A stretch of 14,997 nt of DNA from an uncultured Lachnospiraceae bacterium (GTDB lineage Bacteria > Bacillota > Clostridia > Lachnospirales > Lachnospiraceae), in the NCBI GenBank assembly GCA_934394615.1, contig CAKRRJ010000059.1, forward strand, positions 1-14,997, given 5' to 3'. Position numbers and translations under genes: made by a program. The notes under the pieces are model-generated. The model was given only the letters and a program-made list of their open reading frames with translations, ran no database searches and was not told the origin of the DNA. Numbering within the stretch: the stretch's first letter is position 1; every line of letters begins with the position of its first letter. Positions 1 through 8,488 of this stretch are shown piece by piece.

Positions 1-261
1 GCGGTGAGCCATGCTTATTTTATTGAGAACATTGTAATGTATCTGCCGTTTGGCGTGCTTATGCCCTGCAGTTTTCTGCTCATGAAAAAAGCGGGCATCT
101 GCGTAATGGCAGGTTTTTTCAGTTCTGTTTTTCTGGAACTGAGCCAGCTTGTGACCAGAAGAGGCTACTGCCAGCTTGACGATGTACTTACCAATACAGC
201 AGGGGCGCTGATCGGCTGGCTGATCTGGCGTATGGTTATTTACTTTTCCCGTGAAAAATAG
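1..261 (+). CDS. VanZ-family membrane protein (3' end, truncated by window edge)
   Basis: The frame is open from base 1, so only the C-terminal 86 residues are visible and the true start lies outside the window. A GTG at 4 or ATG at 11 could be read as a start, but neither has a visible ribosome binding site. The visible part has hydrophobic segments around NIVMYLPFGVLMPC, ICVMAGFFSSVFLELSQ and AGALIGWLIWRMVIYF. The N-x-x-x-x-x-PFG element and the later E-x-x-Q...R...DD-x-x-x-N-x-x-G-x-x-x-G pattern (ELSQ, RRGYCQLDDVLTN, GALIG) are the usual VanZ-family signature. VanZ proteins are small polytopic membrane proteins. The founding member gives low-level teicoplanin resistance, but most chromosomal members have no known role. 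No vanA/vanH/vanX genes are nearby, so resistance should not be assumed. No terminator is visible between this gene and the following kinase gene. Confidence 0.82.
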   Translation, partial: AVSHAYFIENIVMYLPFGVLMPCSFLLMKKAGICVMAGFFSSVFLELSQLVTRRGYCQLDDVLTNTAGALIGWLIWRMVIYFSREK

Positions 262-313
262 TATGATAGATGCATTGTAGAGATATAGTGAAAATTATCA
301 TGCTGTGAGCTTT

Positions 314-319
314 GGGGGA
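314..319 (+). promoter_or_regulatory. Ribosome binding site fixing the histidine kinase start
   Basis: The G-rich run GGGGGA lies 7 nt before the ATG at 327. The longer reading with a TTG start at 312 would place this site inside the coding region, with nothing comparable before it, so ATG 327 is preferred. In the 262-326 gap the only promoter-like pair I see is TTGTAG (275-280) with TATCAT (296-301). Its 15-nt spacer is too short to be convincing. Confidence 0.7.
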
Positions 320-326
320 AGACAAT

Positions 327-2015
327 ATGAAGAATGTGATGTCGTGTTTGAGACTGATAGGGGAGAATCATGTTCTGGTTATTGTCTTCCTTGCAGAGCT
401 CATTTTTATGTTATGGCTGATTGCCGCGTTTCTGCGGCTGCGTGTTCAGAAAAGCTCTTTGTGGAGCGGGCGGAAAGACCGCGATATTTTCTATCGGAAA
501 TATTTTACTGAGCTGCAGATTCCGCAGTTTCTGCTGCGCAGAAAAGACCTTTACCCGGTATATCTGACGGATGCGTTCCAGGAGCTTTTTCATCTTACAC
601 CGGAGGCGTTTCGGACGGATTGCCAGGCCTTTTTAAACTGTATGGAGCCGGAACAGGCACGGATCATGTGGAAACGCTATAAGGCATGGAACGGGGAAGG
701 CCATTTTCAGGCGCAGGTGCAGCTGGCCGGAAGTGATAACTGGTATCGCATCGTTGTGGCGAGAAGTACCGACGGGGAACATGATCTGTTTTGTTTCCTC
801 GATATCACGAACGACCGGGAAAAGATGGAAGCGCTGACAAGACGCCTGGAAGAAGAGGAGGAGGCAAGCCGTTCCAAAACCGCGTTCCTCTCCAAAATGT
901 CCCACGAGATCCGCACGCCAATGAACGGAATCATTGGTATGCTGACCCTGGCACACGGGCAGCTTCACGGACATCCGGCGGAAAACTATGTGGACCGCGC
1001 GGAGAGCCTTTCCACTTATCTGCTTTCTGTTTTGAACGATATTCTCGATATGTCGCGCATTGAGGCCGGCAAGGTAGAACTGGAGGAAAAACCGTTCGAT
1101 CTGTTCGCGCTGGGCGAAAAATTAAAAGATCTGTTCCAGAAAAATGTAGAAGCAAAGGGCGTAAAGTTCTCCGTGGAAATGCAGGATTTCGATGTGCGTT
1201 ATGTGGTCGGAGACGAACTTCGTCTTTCACAGGTTCTGGTAAACTTCCTTTCCAACTCTTTAAAGTTTACGAGTCAGGGTGAGATCCGTGTCATCTTCCG
1301 CCAGCTTCTGCGGGAGAATGGAAAAGTCAGCCTGCTGATGCGAGTGCACGATACTGGCTGCGGCATGGATACCGCATTCTTAAACCGTATCTTCCTGCCA
1401 TTTGAGCAGGAGAGCATCACGACCGGAAAGGAACACGGTGGTTCCGGACTTGGTATGGCGATCGCGGACAGCCTCGTTCGTTTGATGGGCGGCGAGATCG
1501 TTGTGGACAGCCTGCCAGGCAAGGGTTCCGACTTTACGGTATATGTAAATCTTCCGGTTGCAAGAGAGGGCCTCAATGAGACCACGGAGCGTTCCGGGGC
1601 AGAGGATGACGGCGCGGCATTCAGTTACGAAGGCTGCCGGATCCTGCTTGCGGAGGATAATGAGGTGAACGCCGAGATTGCGGTCAGCATCCTGGAAAAC
1701 TATGGCGCTGCTGTGGATGTGGCGGAAGACGGAGCAATCGCCGTACAGAAATTTGCGTCCCAGCCGGCCGGCACATATGACTTTATTCTGATGGATATCC
1801 AGATGCCGGTACTGGATGGACGCAAAGCAACAAGACAGATCCGTGCTATGAATCGCGCGGATGCGAAAATCATACCAATATTTGCGCTGTCGGCGGACGC
1901 GTTTGTGGAGGACCAGAGAAAATCTCTGGAAAGCGGCATGAACGGCCACTTCTCCAAACCAATCGATTTTGAAAAAATGCGTCTGGAAATTGGAAAACTC
2001 ATAAGAAGAAGGTAA
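327..2015 (+). CDS. Membrane-anchored hybrid sensor histidine kinase with C-terminal receiver domain
   Basis: This is a two-component hybrid kinase of 562 residues from ATG 327. One hydrophobic helix (about residues 14-37) anchors it with almost no extracellular loop, so it probably senses a cytoplasmic or membrane signal. Residues about 55-165 form a divergent PAS-like input region, followed by a charged coiled linker. The dimerisation/phosphoacceptor domain has H193 in MSHEIRTPMNG. The ATPase domain shows the N box (N306, N310 in NFLSNSLKFT), the G1 box DTGCGM (D342), the F box FLPFEQE and the G2 box GGSGLG (371-376). The receiver domain has the acidic pair E443/D444, acceptor D490 in LMDIQMP and conserved K544 in FSKP. 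All catalytic residues are therefore present. No HPt domain or separate DNA-binding response regulator occurs in the window, so the downstream target is unknown. The stop codon is 4 nt before the large LRR protein gene, which suggests co-transcription. Confidence 0.93.
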   Translation: MKNVMSCLRLIGENHVLVIVFLAELIFMLWLIAAFLRLRVQKSSLWSGRKDRDIFYRKYFTELQIPQFLLRRKDLYPVYLTDAFQELFHLTPEAFRTDCQAFLNCMEPEQARIMWKRYKAWNGEGHFQAQVQLAGSDNWYRIVVARSTDGEHDLFCFLDITNDREKMEALTRRLEEEEEASRSKTAFLSKMSHEIRTPMNGIIGMLTLAHGQLHGHPAENYVDRAESLSTYLLSVLNDILDMSRIEAGKVELEEKPFDLFALGEKLKDLFQKNVEAKGVKFSVEMQDFDVRYVVGDELRLSQVLVNFLSNSLKFTSQGEIRVIFRQLLRENGKVSLLMRVHDTGCGMDTAFLNRIFLPFEQESITTGKEHGGSGLGMAIADSLVRLMGGEIVVDSLPGKGSDFTVYVNLPVAREGLNETTERSGAEDDGAAFSYEGCRILLAEDNEVNAEIAVSILENYGAAVDVAEDGAIAVQKFASQPAGTYDFILMDIQMPVLDGRKATRQIRAMNRADAKIIPIFALSADAFVEDQRKSLESGMNGHFSKPIDFEKMRLEIGKLIRRR

Positions 2016-2019
2016 TGAT

Positions 2020-5000
2020 ATGAAAAAACAAGGGGGATGGCAGGCTGCGTTCCATGCAGCAGCACAAAAAGGCACACTGTCTGTGGTTGGAAAAGTAGCT
2101 GCCGGAGCAGCTTCTGTAACGGCTTTGTCAGTTGGCGGAAACGCCCTGTGGAAGCAGGTGCAGCAGGGAACGCTGTTTCGCCCGGAACTGTTTGCGAACA
2201 GTCAGGAGCTTCACGGAAACCAGATCACGTTTCCGGATAATGAAGAATATAAACAGAAAAAGCAGCCGTCGGATTCTGGAGAAAATGAGATGCTGCAGAA
2301 AGACCGCACGGCAGAAGATAAGAGCGGTAAGGTAAAGGATGATCCGACCTCTTACGAGGTGGACGCAGAAGACCCGAACAGCTTTACGGAATCTTTGCAG
2401 AATGTCCTGATTGCGCCCGGAGATCTGACCGGAAGTGATGTACCGCAGCAGAATCTGGCCCTTGGGGCGGATACAGTCTTCCTCACAAAGAACGATGGGA
2501 AGGCCGATGAGACCCTGCACAGACCCGGAGAGAGCCATGTACCGGGCAGTGGGCCGTCTGGAAGCACAACAGCGGGTTCCGACAATACCGGATCCGGAGG
2601 GGATTCGTCCGCTGGTACTGGCGGGAGTGGAAACGGCGGTTCTGCAGTTACCCCGTCCAAACCGGACAACCCATCCACCCCGGATAACCCGTCAAAGCCA
2701 GATACTCCGTCAACCCCGGATACACCTGCTGTCCCGGACACTCCGGTCACCCCAGATAATCCGGATACCCCGTCGTACGATCCGGATTATCCGGACGATT
2801 CCAAGCAGCCGCAGCTTCCTCCGTCTCCGACACTGCCGGATGGATCCAAGGTGTTTCCGGCTTTTCCGGAGGATGGCATTTCGGAAGATAATCATGCTAC
2901 GCTGCGGATCACAGATGTGTATGACGCGGACTCGGATTTTCTTTACCAGGGAGCGGTTCTGACAGACTGGAAGCTGCTCTGCTCGGTTCTGGCGTTTGTA
3001 CAGACGGATGAGGGAAGCTACCGGCTGACCAGCTACAGTGACTGCTTTAAGATCGGGGAACATCCGGATGTCGCAGAAGAGGGACTTACCGTGAGCTTTT
3101 ATTTCCGGCCGAATGTGAAGAGTGAATGGCAGGAGATAAAGCATACTTTTTATGTGCGCTACGCGAAACTTGTCGTTATGAACGCGGCTGATGAAGACGG
3201 AAACCAGACACCGCTTCGGACAGAGTATCTGGATAAGGGAGATACGGTCCGCCTTTCCCAGCTCACCCGGTATCTCTATAAGGCAAATGAGGACTGGGGC
3301 GAGGCGGATCTTTTCTGGTCCACCGACCGAAACCTGGATCAGATTTTTCCTGGATGGTCCCTGGAAGAAGATGGAGAACTCCTGCACACGCTGGTTTTTG
3401 AACCGGATAAGGGAGGACGTTATATTTTGTATCCCAAAGAGCGGCAGCCGCTTCCGGAAGGTTTTTCTGCAGTTTATCAAACGGACTGGGATCCGTTTGA
3501 TGACAATAAATATGTCGGAAGGCAGATCCTGAACGGACTCCCGAAAGAAATGAAGGACCTGGTGATTCCGGAAGGCATCCAGGAAGTTGCGGTATATTTC
3601 CTTCCGACAGACGAAGAGGATATGCTGAATTCCATTACACTGCCGGAGAGTGTGGACACGATGCCCAATATCCCGGCGGTCCTGGAGGGTTACCGTGTGT
3701 CTCCCTATAACCATGTATTTATAGAGAAAGATGGTGCGCTCTACAACCATGATAAGACCGAACTGCTTGGAATTCCGATTGAAAAAACAGAGATCGATGT
3801 TCCGGCCAGTGTAAACAGGGTTGAACTGAACCAGTTTAACAGGCTCGAAAGCATCACGCTGCATTCCCAGACACCGCCTCAGATGGATGTTTCGGAACTG
3901 CATGGAACAAAAATTTACATTCCGCTTGGAAGCTATATGAATTACATAGCAAAATGGGGGCATGTGCTTCCGGATGATGTGACACTGGAAACAGATGAAG
4001 CAGAGAACCGGGATTTTGTTGTGACAGATGATGGTATATTCTCCGGTGACATGACGGTTCTGTACCGGGCATCGGAGGAGTCCTGCGGCATGTACCAGGT
4101 GCCAGAAGGGGTTACCCGGATTGCGGCAGACGCGTTTGCGGAGACAGAATATGTAGACAGTGTCTATTTGCCTGCCAGTGTCACAAGACTGGATACCGGC
4201 AGTCTGAATAATCCGGAAATCACCCGGATCTATTTTGAGGGAGAGGTTCCACCGGAGATTTCTGAGGATTCCTTTGACCTGGACGAAGAGGATTCCTATT
4301 TTATGACCAGGATCTGGACTCCGTACGGCTGCGCAGATACTTACCGCGCTGCGTGGAGCTCTGTGCTTGGAGAGGAGCGTACAGAGGATCTTTTCGCCGA
4401 GGGATTTATCCTGCGGGAAGAAAACGGTATCCGGTATCTGGAAGCAGAGGAGGATGGAGCAACACTTCTTGAAGTTCCGGACGAGATTACCTCGTTTGAC
4501 GAGATCAACGAGCTGGCGCATCCTTCCATGGACTGGTGCCGGATCGGTACGGCTGCATTTGGAAGCAGCAGCGGTATGGAGATGCTGGAGCTTCCGGATA
4601 CGGTAACAGAAATCGGGATGATGGCATTTGTGCAGTGCCAGGATCTGACGGTTGTGGTTTCTCACGCTACAGACAATGTTTATGTGGGAAAAGACGCGTT
4701 CCCGAATATGAAGATTGCGGCATTCGATTCCACCTATGTTATATTTGAGGATGGCACTACGGTTTCGGGAATGCTTTGTCTTCTGCCGGTAAATGCCACT
4801 GTTGGCTGGATGGACGGTGATGCGATCCAGCCTTATGGATGGGGCAGCTCCTACGTTGTAGAAGACGCAGGAGAGGGCAAAATTCTCTACAGCATTCTGG
4901 ACAGAGAGGATGGACCGGTCTCTTACCTTCTTCAGGCTACTTCGGATGTGAGCGGGGAAATCCTGGCACCGGAAGGCTATCCGCTGACGGAAATTCGCCC

Positions 5001-6339
5001 GACAGCAATGCAGGAATGCAGCGAGACATTTTCCTTCCCGGCTTCTGAGACCAGGCATTTGCGCTATATTGGCAGCAACGCGTTTATGTTTTCAGGTATC
5101 AGCGGTGATCTGGTGCTTTCTGGAGAGATAGAATCTATCGGAACAGACGTATTTTATGGATGTGACCAGCTTGATGAGATTTTGTTCGAGGAAGGGGACT
5201 ATGCAGCCCGGATGCTGATCGGGGATATGGCATTTGAGTACAGCAGCATCAAACGGATTGTGTTCCCGGAGAATCTCTATAACCTTGGCTCACTTGTATT
5301 CCAGGGATGTAATGAGCTGGAGGAGGTTGTCTTTACAAGCGAAGAGCCGCCGATCCTTGCAACGTATTCCTATGGTTCCCCGTACCAGTTTGGCTGGGAA
5401 AACAGCGGAATCCGGGTTCAGATTTCACTGGCGGACGAATCTTATGCTGAGAGTTACCGGGATGTGTGGAAATATTACATGATGGGTTATGAAGTGGATA
5501 TAGACCGGGATTCTGTCTGGATGGACAAGCTGAACAGCCTTCTGTTCCAGCTCATGTACGGCTGGGGAGACGCGGATGTGGATGCGTGGCCGGATGACCA
5601 GCCGGTCTTTGAAGATGACGGTGTTACCTATCAGGAAAATTTCCTGGAATACTGGTATGCCTGTGCGGATTATGTGACGGACCAGCTGTATTACAATGCG
5701 GAATGGGAGGTCTGTGAACTTTTAGGCCTGGATGTTCCGGAAGAACCGGAGTTTGAGCGCCCGAACGTGAGTGATTATGTGGACAGCGAGATCCCGGATG
5801 AGATTGTGATTGAACTTCCGGATATAGCCACTCCATCCGATCTTCCGGATGTGGAAGATCCATCCACAGACCAGATTATTTCCGGAGAGTCAGACGCTGA
5901 AATCCCGGACGAAGATATTACCGGAGATGTTACGGAAGACGATACAGAAAACAAAGATACGGATTCCGGAGAGGAAACTGCCAAAAAGCCGGATGCCGGT
6001 GAAGATTCTGCGGACAAAGATATCCAAAAACCGGACACCGGTAATGGTGATCCGGACGAAGATGCGGATCATTCGGACGCGGAGAATCCGGGCAGAAAAG
6101 ATGATTCAGAAAACACCGGCACGAACAATCCGGATGCCGGAGACAGCTCTGAGGATATATCCGATGACAAAGATACCGAAAAGCCGGACGATGCAGACGG
6201 TTCCGGGAATGAAAGCGGCGAAAAACCGGATCACGATGATTCCGGAAAAGACATGGAAACTTCGGATACCGGAGACGGCGAAGAAAAAGATATACAGGAT
6301 CCGGACACGGATTCAGGCAGCAGCCTAGAAAAAGAATAA
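2020..6339 (+). CDS. Giant secreted/surface BspA-like leucine-rich-repeat protein with Pro/Asp linker and acidic tail
   Basis: The predicted protein has 1439 residues. The N-terminus is basic (K2, K3, K17, K25), then has an uncharged Ala/Gly/Val stretch (about 26-44). This could be a signal peptide or an uncleaved anchor. A polar region and a Gly/Ser run lead into a Pro-Asp linker (about 212-261). A beta-rich, perhaps Ig-like segment follows (about 290-390). Roughly residues 500-1150 carry LRR_5/BspA-type repeats: hydrophobic strands such as VTRIAADAFAE, YIGSNAFM and NLGSLVFQGCNELEEVVF. They are punctuated by three related motifs near residues 632, 768 and 1136 with the pattern (I/T)xPxG...Y...W, the third more diverged. 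A Trp/Tyr-rich segment (about 1180-1245) precedes an acidic Asp/Glu/Pro/Lys tail to the stop. BspA-type repeats are known from bacterial surface proteins that bind host matrix or other cells. No LPXTG motif or C-terminal membrane helix is present. An AAGAAGG-type ribosome site precedes ATG 2020. The ligand and the cleavage state are unknown. Confidence 0.85.
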   Translation: MKKQGGWQAAFHAAAQKGTLSVVGKVAAGAASVTALSVGGNALWKQVQQGTLFRPELFANSQELHGNQITFPDNEEYKQKKQPSDSGENEMLQKDRTAEDKSGKVKDDPTSYEVDAEDPNSFTESLQNVLIAPGDLTGSDVPQQNLALGADTVFLTKNDGKADETLHRPGESHVPGSGPSGSTTAGSDNTGSGGDSSAGTGGSGNGGSAVTPSKPDNPSTPDNPSKPDTPSTPDTPAVPDTPVTPDNPDTPSYDPDYPDDSKQPQLPPSPTLPDGSKVFPAFPEDGISEDNHATLRITDVYDADSDFLYQGAVLTDWKLLCSVLAFVQTDEGSYRLTSYSDCFKIGEHPDVAEEGLTVSFYFRPNVKSEWQEIKHTFYVRYAKLVVMNAADEDGNQTPLRTEYLDKGDTVRLSQLTRYLYKANEDWGEADLFWSTDRNLDQIFPGWSLEEDGELLHTLVFEPDKGGRYILYPKERQPLPEGFSAVYQTDWDPFDDNKYVGRQILNGLPKEMKDLVIPEGIQEVAVYFLPTDEEDMLNSITLPESVDTMPNIPAVLEGYRVSPYNHVFIEKDGALYNHDKTELLGIPIEKTEIDVPASVNRVELNQFNRLESITLHSQTPPQMDVSELHGTKIYIPLGSYMNYIAKWGHVLPDDVTLETDEAENRDFVVTDDGIFSGDMTVLYRASEESCGMYQVPEGVTRIAADAFAETEYVDSVYLPASVTRLDTGSLNNPEITRIYFEGEVPPEISEDSFDLDEEDSYFMTRIWTPYGCADTYRAAWSSVLGEERTEDLFAEGFILREENGIRYLEAEEDGATLLEVPDEITSFDEINELAHPSMDWCRIGTAAFGSSSGMEMLELPDTVTEIGMMAFVQCQDLTVVVSHATDNVYVGKDAFPNMKIAAFDSTYVIFEDGTTVSGMLCLLPVNATVGWMDGDAIQPYGWGSSYVVEDAGEGKILYSILDREDGPVSYLLQATSDVSGEILAPEGYPLTEIRPTAMQECSETFSFPASETRHLRYIGSNAFMFSGISGDLVLSGEIESIGTDVFYGCDQLDEILFEEGDYAARMLIGDMAFEYSSIKRIVFPENLYNLGSLVFQGCNELEEVVFTSEEPPILATYSYGSPYQFGWENSGIRVQISLADESYAESYRDVWKYYMMGYEVDIDRDSVWMDKLNSLLFQLMYGWGDADVDAWPDDQPVFEDDGVTYQENFLEYWYACADYVTDQLYYNAEWEVCELLGLDVPEEPEFERPNVSDYVDSEIPDEIVIELPDIATPSDLPDVEDPSTDQIISGESDAEIPDEDITGDVTEDDTENKDTDSGEETAKKPDAGEDSADKDIQKPDTGNGDPDEDADHSDAENPGRKDDSENTGTNNPDAGDSSEDISDDKDTEKPDDADGSGNESGEKPDHDDSGKDMETSDTGDGEEKDIQDPDTDSGSSLEKE
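2653..2802 (+). repeat. Pro-Asp-Asn/Thr low-complexity coding repeat (linker)
   Basis: This is a degenerate 18-nt coding repeat specifying units of the form PDNPST / PDNPSK / PDTPST / PDTPAV / PDTPVT / PDNPDT. It lies in frame inside the large LRR protein gene at about residues 212-261. The encoded stretch resembles the Pro-rich spacers that hold a domain away from the membrane or wall. Copies differ mainly at third codon positions and in the last two residues, so the array is old enough to have diverged but could still change length by slippage. Confidence 0.8.
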
Positions 6340-6352
6340 GGGGAAAAGATAC

Positions 6353-7306
6353 ATGATACTGGAACAATCAGAACATATCATCGGAGAAGTTAAAAAAGCA
6401 TTTATGGGAAAAGATGAGATCATCCGCCGGGTGCTGATGACCATTTACGCGGGCGGCCATATTCTTCTGGAGGACTGTCCGGGTGTGGGAAAAACGACAC
6501 TGGCACTGGCGTTTTCCAGGGTGCTTGGCATGTCGTACAAACGTATCCAGTTTACGACGGACACGCTTCCTTCCGATATTACCGGTTTTACGACCTACAA
6601 CCGCCAGAAAGACTGTTTTGAGTATCATGAGGGTGCGGCTTCCTGCAACCTTCTTCTGGCAGACGAGATCAACCGTACCTCACCAAAGACCCAGTCGGCG
6701 CTTCTGGAGGCCATGGAGGAGAACTGTGTTACCGTGGATGGCGTAACCTATCCGCTGCCAAATCCGTTCGTCTGCATTGCGACCCAGAACCCGGCCGGTA
6801 CTGCTGGTACCCAGGCCCTTCCGGAATCGCAGATGGACCGTTTTATGGTGCGCCTCTCGATTGGTTATCCGTCTGCGGATGACCAGATCCGCATCTTAAA
6901 GGCGAGAAGATACGAAAATCCGTTAAACGAGATCCGTACGGTGACAGCAGCGGAGAATATTCTGGATATCCGCAACTATCTTTCTTCCCTGCAGATCAGC
7001 GACGAGATGCTCTATTATATTGTCCGTCTCTGTGAGGCAACCAGGGAACATCCGTTAGTGGAGCTTGGAGTCAGCCCGCGAGGCATTCTCGCACTGACTC
7101 AGATGGCAAAGGCACATGCGGTCTTAAGTGAGCGAGGATATGTGGTGCCGGAGGATGTACAGGCCGTATATGCCGATGTCTGTGCGCACCGCCTGATCTT
7201 AAAACCGCAGGCGCGGGTAGAAGGTGTTACGGAACAGGATATCTTAAAACGGATCCTCTCTACCATGAAAGCGCCGTCCATATCCCGGAGGTGGAAGAAT
7301 GATTAA
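6353..7306 (+). CDS. MoxR-family AAA+ ATPase
   Basis: This 317-residue protein has the usual MoxR length and order. Walker A is CPGVGKTT (K47). Walker B is LLADEINR (D104, E105), followed by the MoxR-typical TSPKTQSALLEAMEE. The sensor 1 region is ATQNP, then LPESQMDRF with the arginine finger region, and a C-terminal helical lid follows with SPRG near residue 240. MoxR proteins are cytoplasmic ATPases that act as chaperones for assembly or metal/cofactor loading of partner proteins, very often ones with VWA or DUF58 domains encoded next door. Here the DUF58 gene overlaps its 3' end by 8 nt (ATGATTAA), a strong sign of translational coupling. AAGGGGA precedes the start. The large LRR protein gene ends 13 nt upstream, so that protein is a possible client, by inference only. 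Confidence 0.95.
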   Translation: MILEQSEHIIGEVKKAFMGKDEIIRRVLMTIYAGGHILLEDCPGVGKTTLALAFSRVLGMSYKRIQFTTDTLPSDITGFTTYNRQKDCFEYHEGAASCNLLLADEINRTSPKTQSALLEAMEENCVTVDGVTYPLPNPFVCIATQNPAGTAGTQALPESQMDRFMVRLSIGYPSADDQIRILKARRYENPLNEIRTVTAAENILDIRNYLSSLQISDEMLYYIVRLCEATREHPLVELGVSPRGILALTQMAKAHAVLSERGYVVPEDVQAVYADVCAHRLILKPQARVEGVTEQDILKRILSTMKAPSISRRWKND

Positions 7307-8474
7307 AGTCCGGATCGTCTACGGGATCGCGATGGCGATCACCGCGGTCCTGTTTTTCTGGAGCGCAAGGCTCTATTTTCTGGGAACACTGGCAGCCATG
7401 ATTTTGTTGCCGTTGGTCTTACGCTTCCTTCTGCGGCTTGAGTGTGAAAATTTAAAGATCACACCGGAGATCAAAAGTGCCTGCAGGGTAGGACAGAATC
7501 TTACCATCACCATCGAGGTGCGCGGACGGGGCAGTTTCTTTTTTGCTGCCGGAATCGTAAATCTGGTTCTGGATCTGGAAAATAAACTACTGGAGCAGAA
7601 GCGGGAGGTTCCGGTTACGATCGGGCTTTCCAAGCGCGCGGTTGCGGTGTATCTTCCTTATACACCGCAGGGCTGCGGTCAGGTCACAGCCCGCATAAAA
7701 GACGTCTGCTGCTATGATATCATGGGATTTAACTGCCTGCGTGTGCAGGTGCCGGACACCCTGATCCTTACCGTTTATCCGGAAAAATTTCCGCTCGGCA
7801 TTACCACGGATTCGTCCCTCTCTGGTTTTCGTGAGGGAGAGCAGCAGACCGTCAGCAGGCGCGGAAACGATCCGACAGAGGTATTTGATCTCAGGGAGTA
7901 TCAGAACGGAGACGATGTGCGTTCCATTCACTGGAAACTTTCTGAGAAAATGGACAAGCTTCTGGTCAAGGAATCGAGCGACACGTCTCACTACAGCACC
8001 ATGGTTCTGCTGGATGCAGGCCGGTTCCAGGAAACGAAACAGCTTTCCATGCTGCTTTTGTCCTCGACAGTCGGACTTGCCCTGACATTTAGTGAAAAGC
8101 TGCTGGATCTGGGAATTCTGCATTATGCGGGGCTCCCGTCTGGAGACGGCATCTATTTCCAGCAGGTAACGGAGCGGGCAGAGCATACCAGGGTCGTGGA
8201 TATCTGGATGGGGCTGACGTTAGAAAAACAGGCAGGGGAAGGACTGCGGTATTTTCTTGCGGACCGTACAAACCGAAACTGCAGACATATGATTTATATT
8301 ACGGCCGGCACATTCCCGGATAACATTTACATGCTTCCGGCAGATCTTCATGTGACGGCAATCTGTGTGCAGGAACGTGATGGTGAGGTTCGTGCGACAA
8401 GGAAAGGGCTGGGTGTGTTCATGGAGATTCCGCTCGGCAGTTTGAACGAAAGTGTACATAATATTGCGATATAA
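7299..8474 (+). CDS. DUF58-domain membrane protein, MoxR partner
   Basis: This is a 391-residue protein. Two hydrophobic segments lie near the N-terminus (about residues 4-20 and 25-45), and a largely soluble body follows. The DUF58 hallmark is clear at residues 197-213: DLREYQNGDDVRSIHWK, then LLVKE. The region after it has the beta strand of a VWA-like fold (MVLLDAGRF), but the metal-site D-x-S-x-S is reduced to D239-A-G-R-F, so metal binding is doubtful. DUF58 proteins are widespread partners of MoxR ATPases and membrane transglutaminase-like proteins, and exactly that gene trio is present here. The biochemical role of the family is not settled. A good GGAGG site (near 7286) precedes the start, which lies within the last codons of the moxR-type gene. 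The next gene begins 14 nt after the stop. Confidence 0.92.
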   Translation: MIKVRIVYGIAMAITAVLFFWSARLYFLGTLAAMILLPLVLRFLLRLECENLKITPEIKSACRVGQNLTITIEVRGRGSFFFAAGIVNLVLDLENKLLEQKREVPVTIGLSKRAVAVYLPYTPQGCGQVTARIKDVCCYDIMGFNCLRVQVPDTLILTVYPEKFPLGITTDSSLSGFREGEQQTVSRRGNDPTEVFDLREYQNGDDVRSIHWKLSEKMDKLLVKESSDTSHYSTMVLLDAGRFQETKQLSMLLLSSTVGLALTFSEKLLDLGILHYAGLPSGDGIYFQQVTERAEHTRVVDIWMGLTLEKQAGEGLRYFLADRTNRNCRHMIYITAGTFPDNIYMLPADLHVTAICVQERDGEVRATRKGLGVFMEIPLGSLNESVHNIAI

Positions 8475-8488
8475 GGGGAAGTTTTTCC

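Noticed and set aside
1..261. Glycopeptide resistance locus suggested by the VanZ-family protein
   Set aside because: No vanHAX-type or regulatory van genes are visible, and VanZ homologues are common in genomes with no resistance role.
275..301. TTGTAG / TATCAT as a promoter for the kinase-led gene run
   Set aside because: The spacer is only 15 nt and both boxes are imperfect. It is too weak to annotate as a promoter by eye.
1380..2075. A 231-codon minus-strand frame under the kinase receiver region
   Set aside because: The opposite strand encodes intact ATPase and receiver motifs. The antisense product has no recognisable motif.
2710..5058. A 782-codon open frame on the minus strand inside the LRR protein gene
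   Set aside because: It is codon-in-phase with the + strand gene, so it stays open simply because that gene avoids TTA, CTA and TCA codons over this stretch. The product is Arg/Ile/Cys-rich with no recognisable domain, and the + strand has clear LRR repeats.
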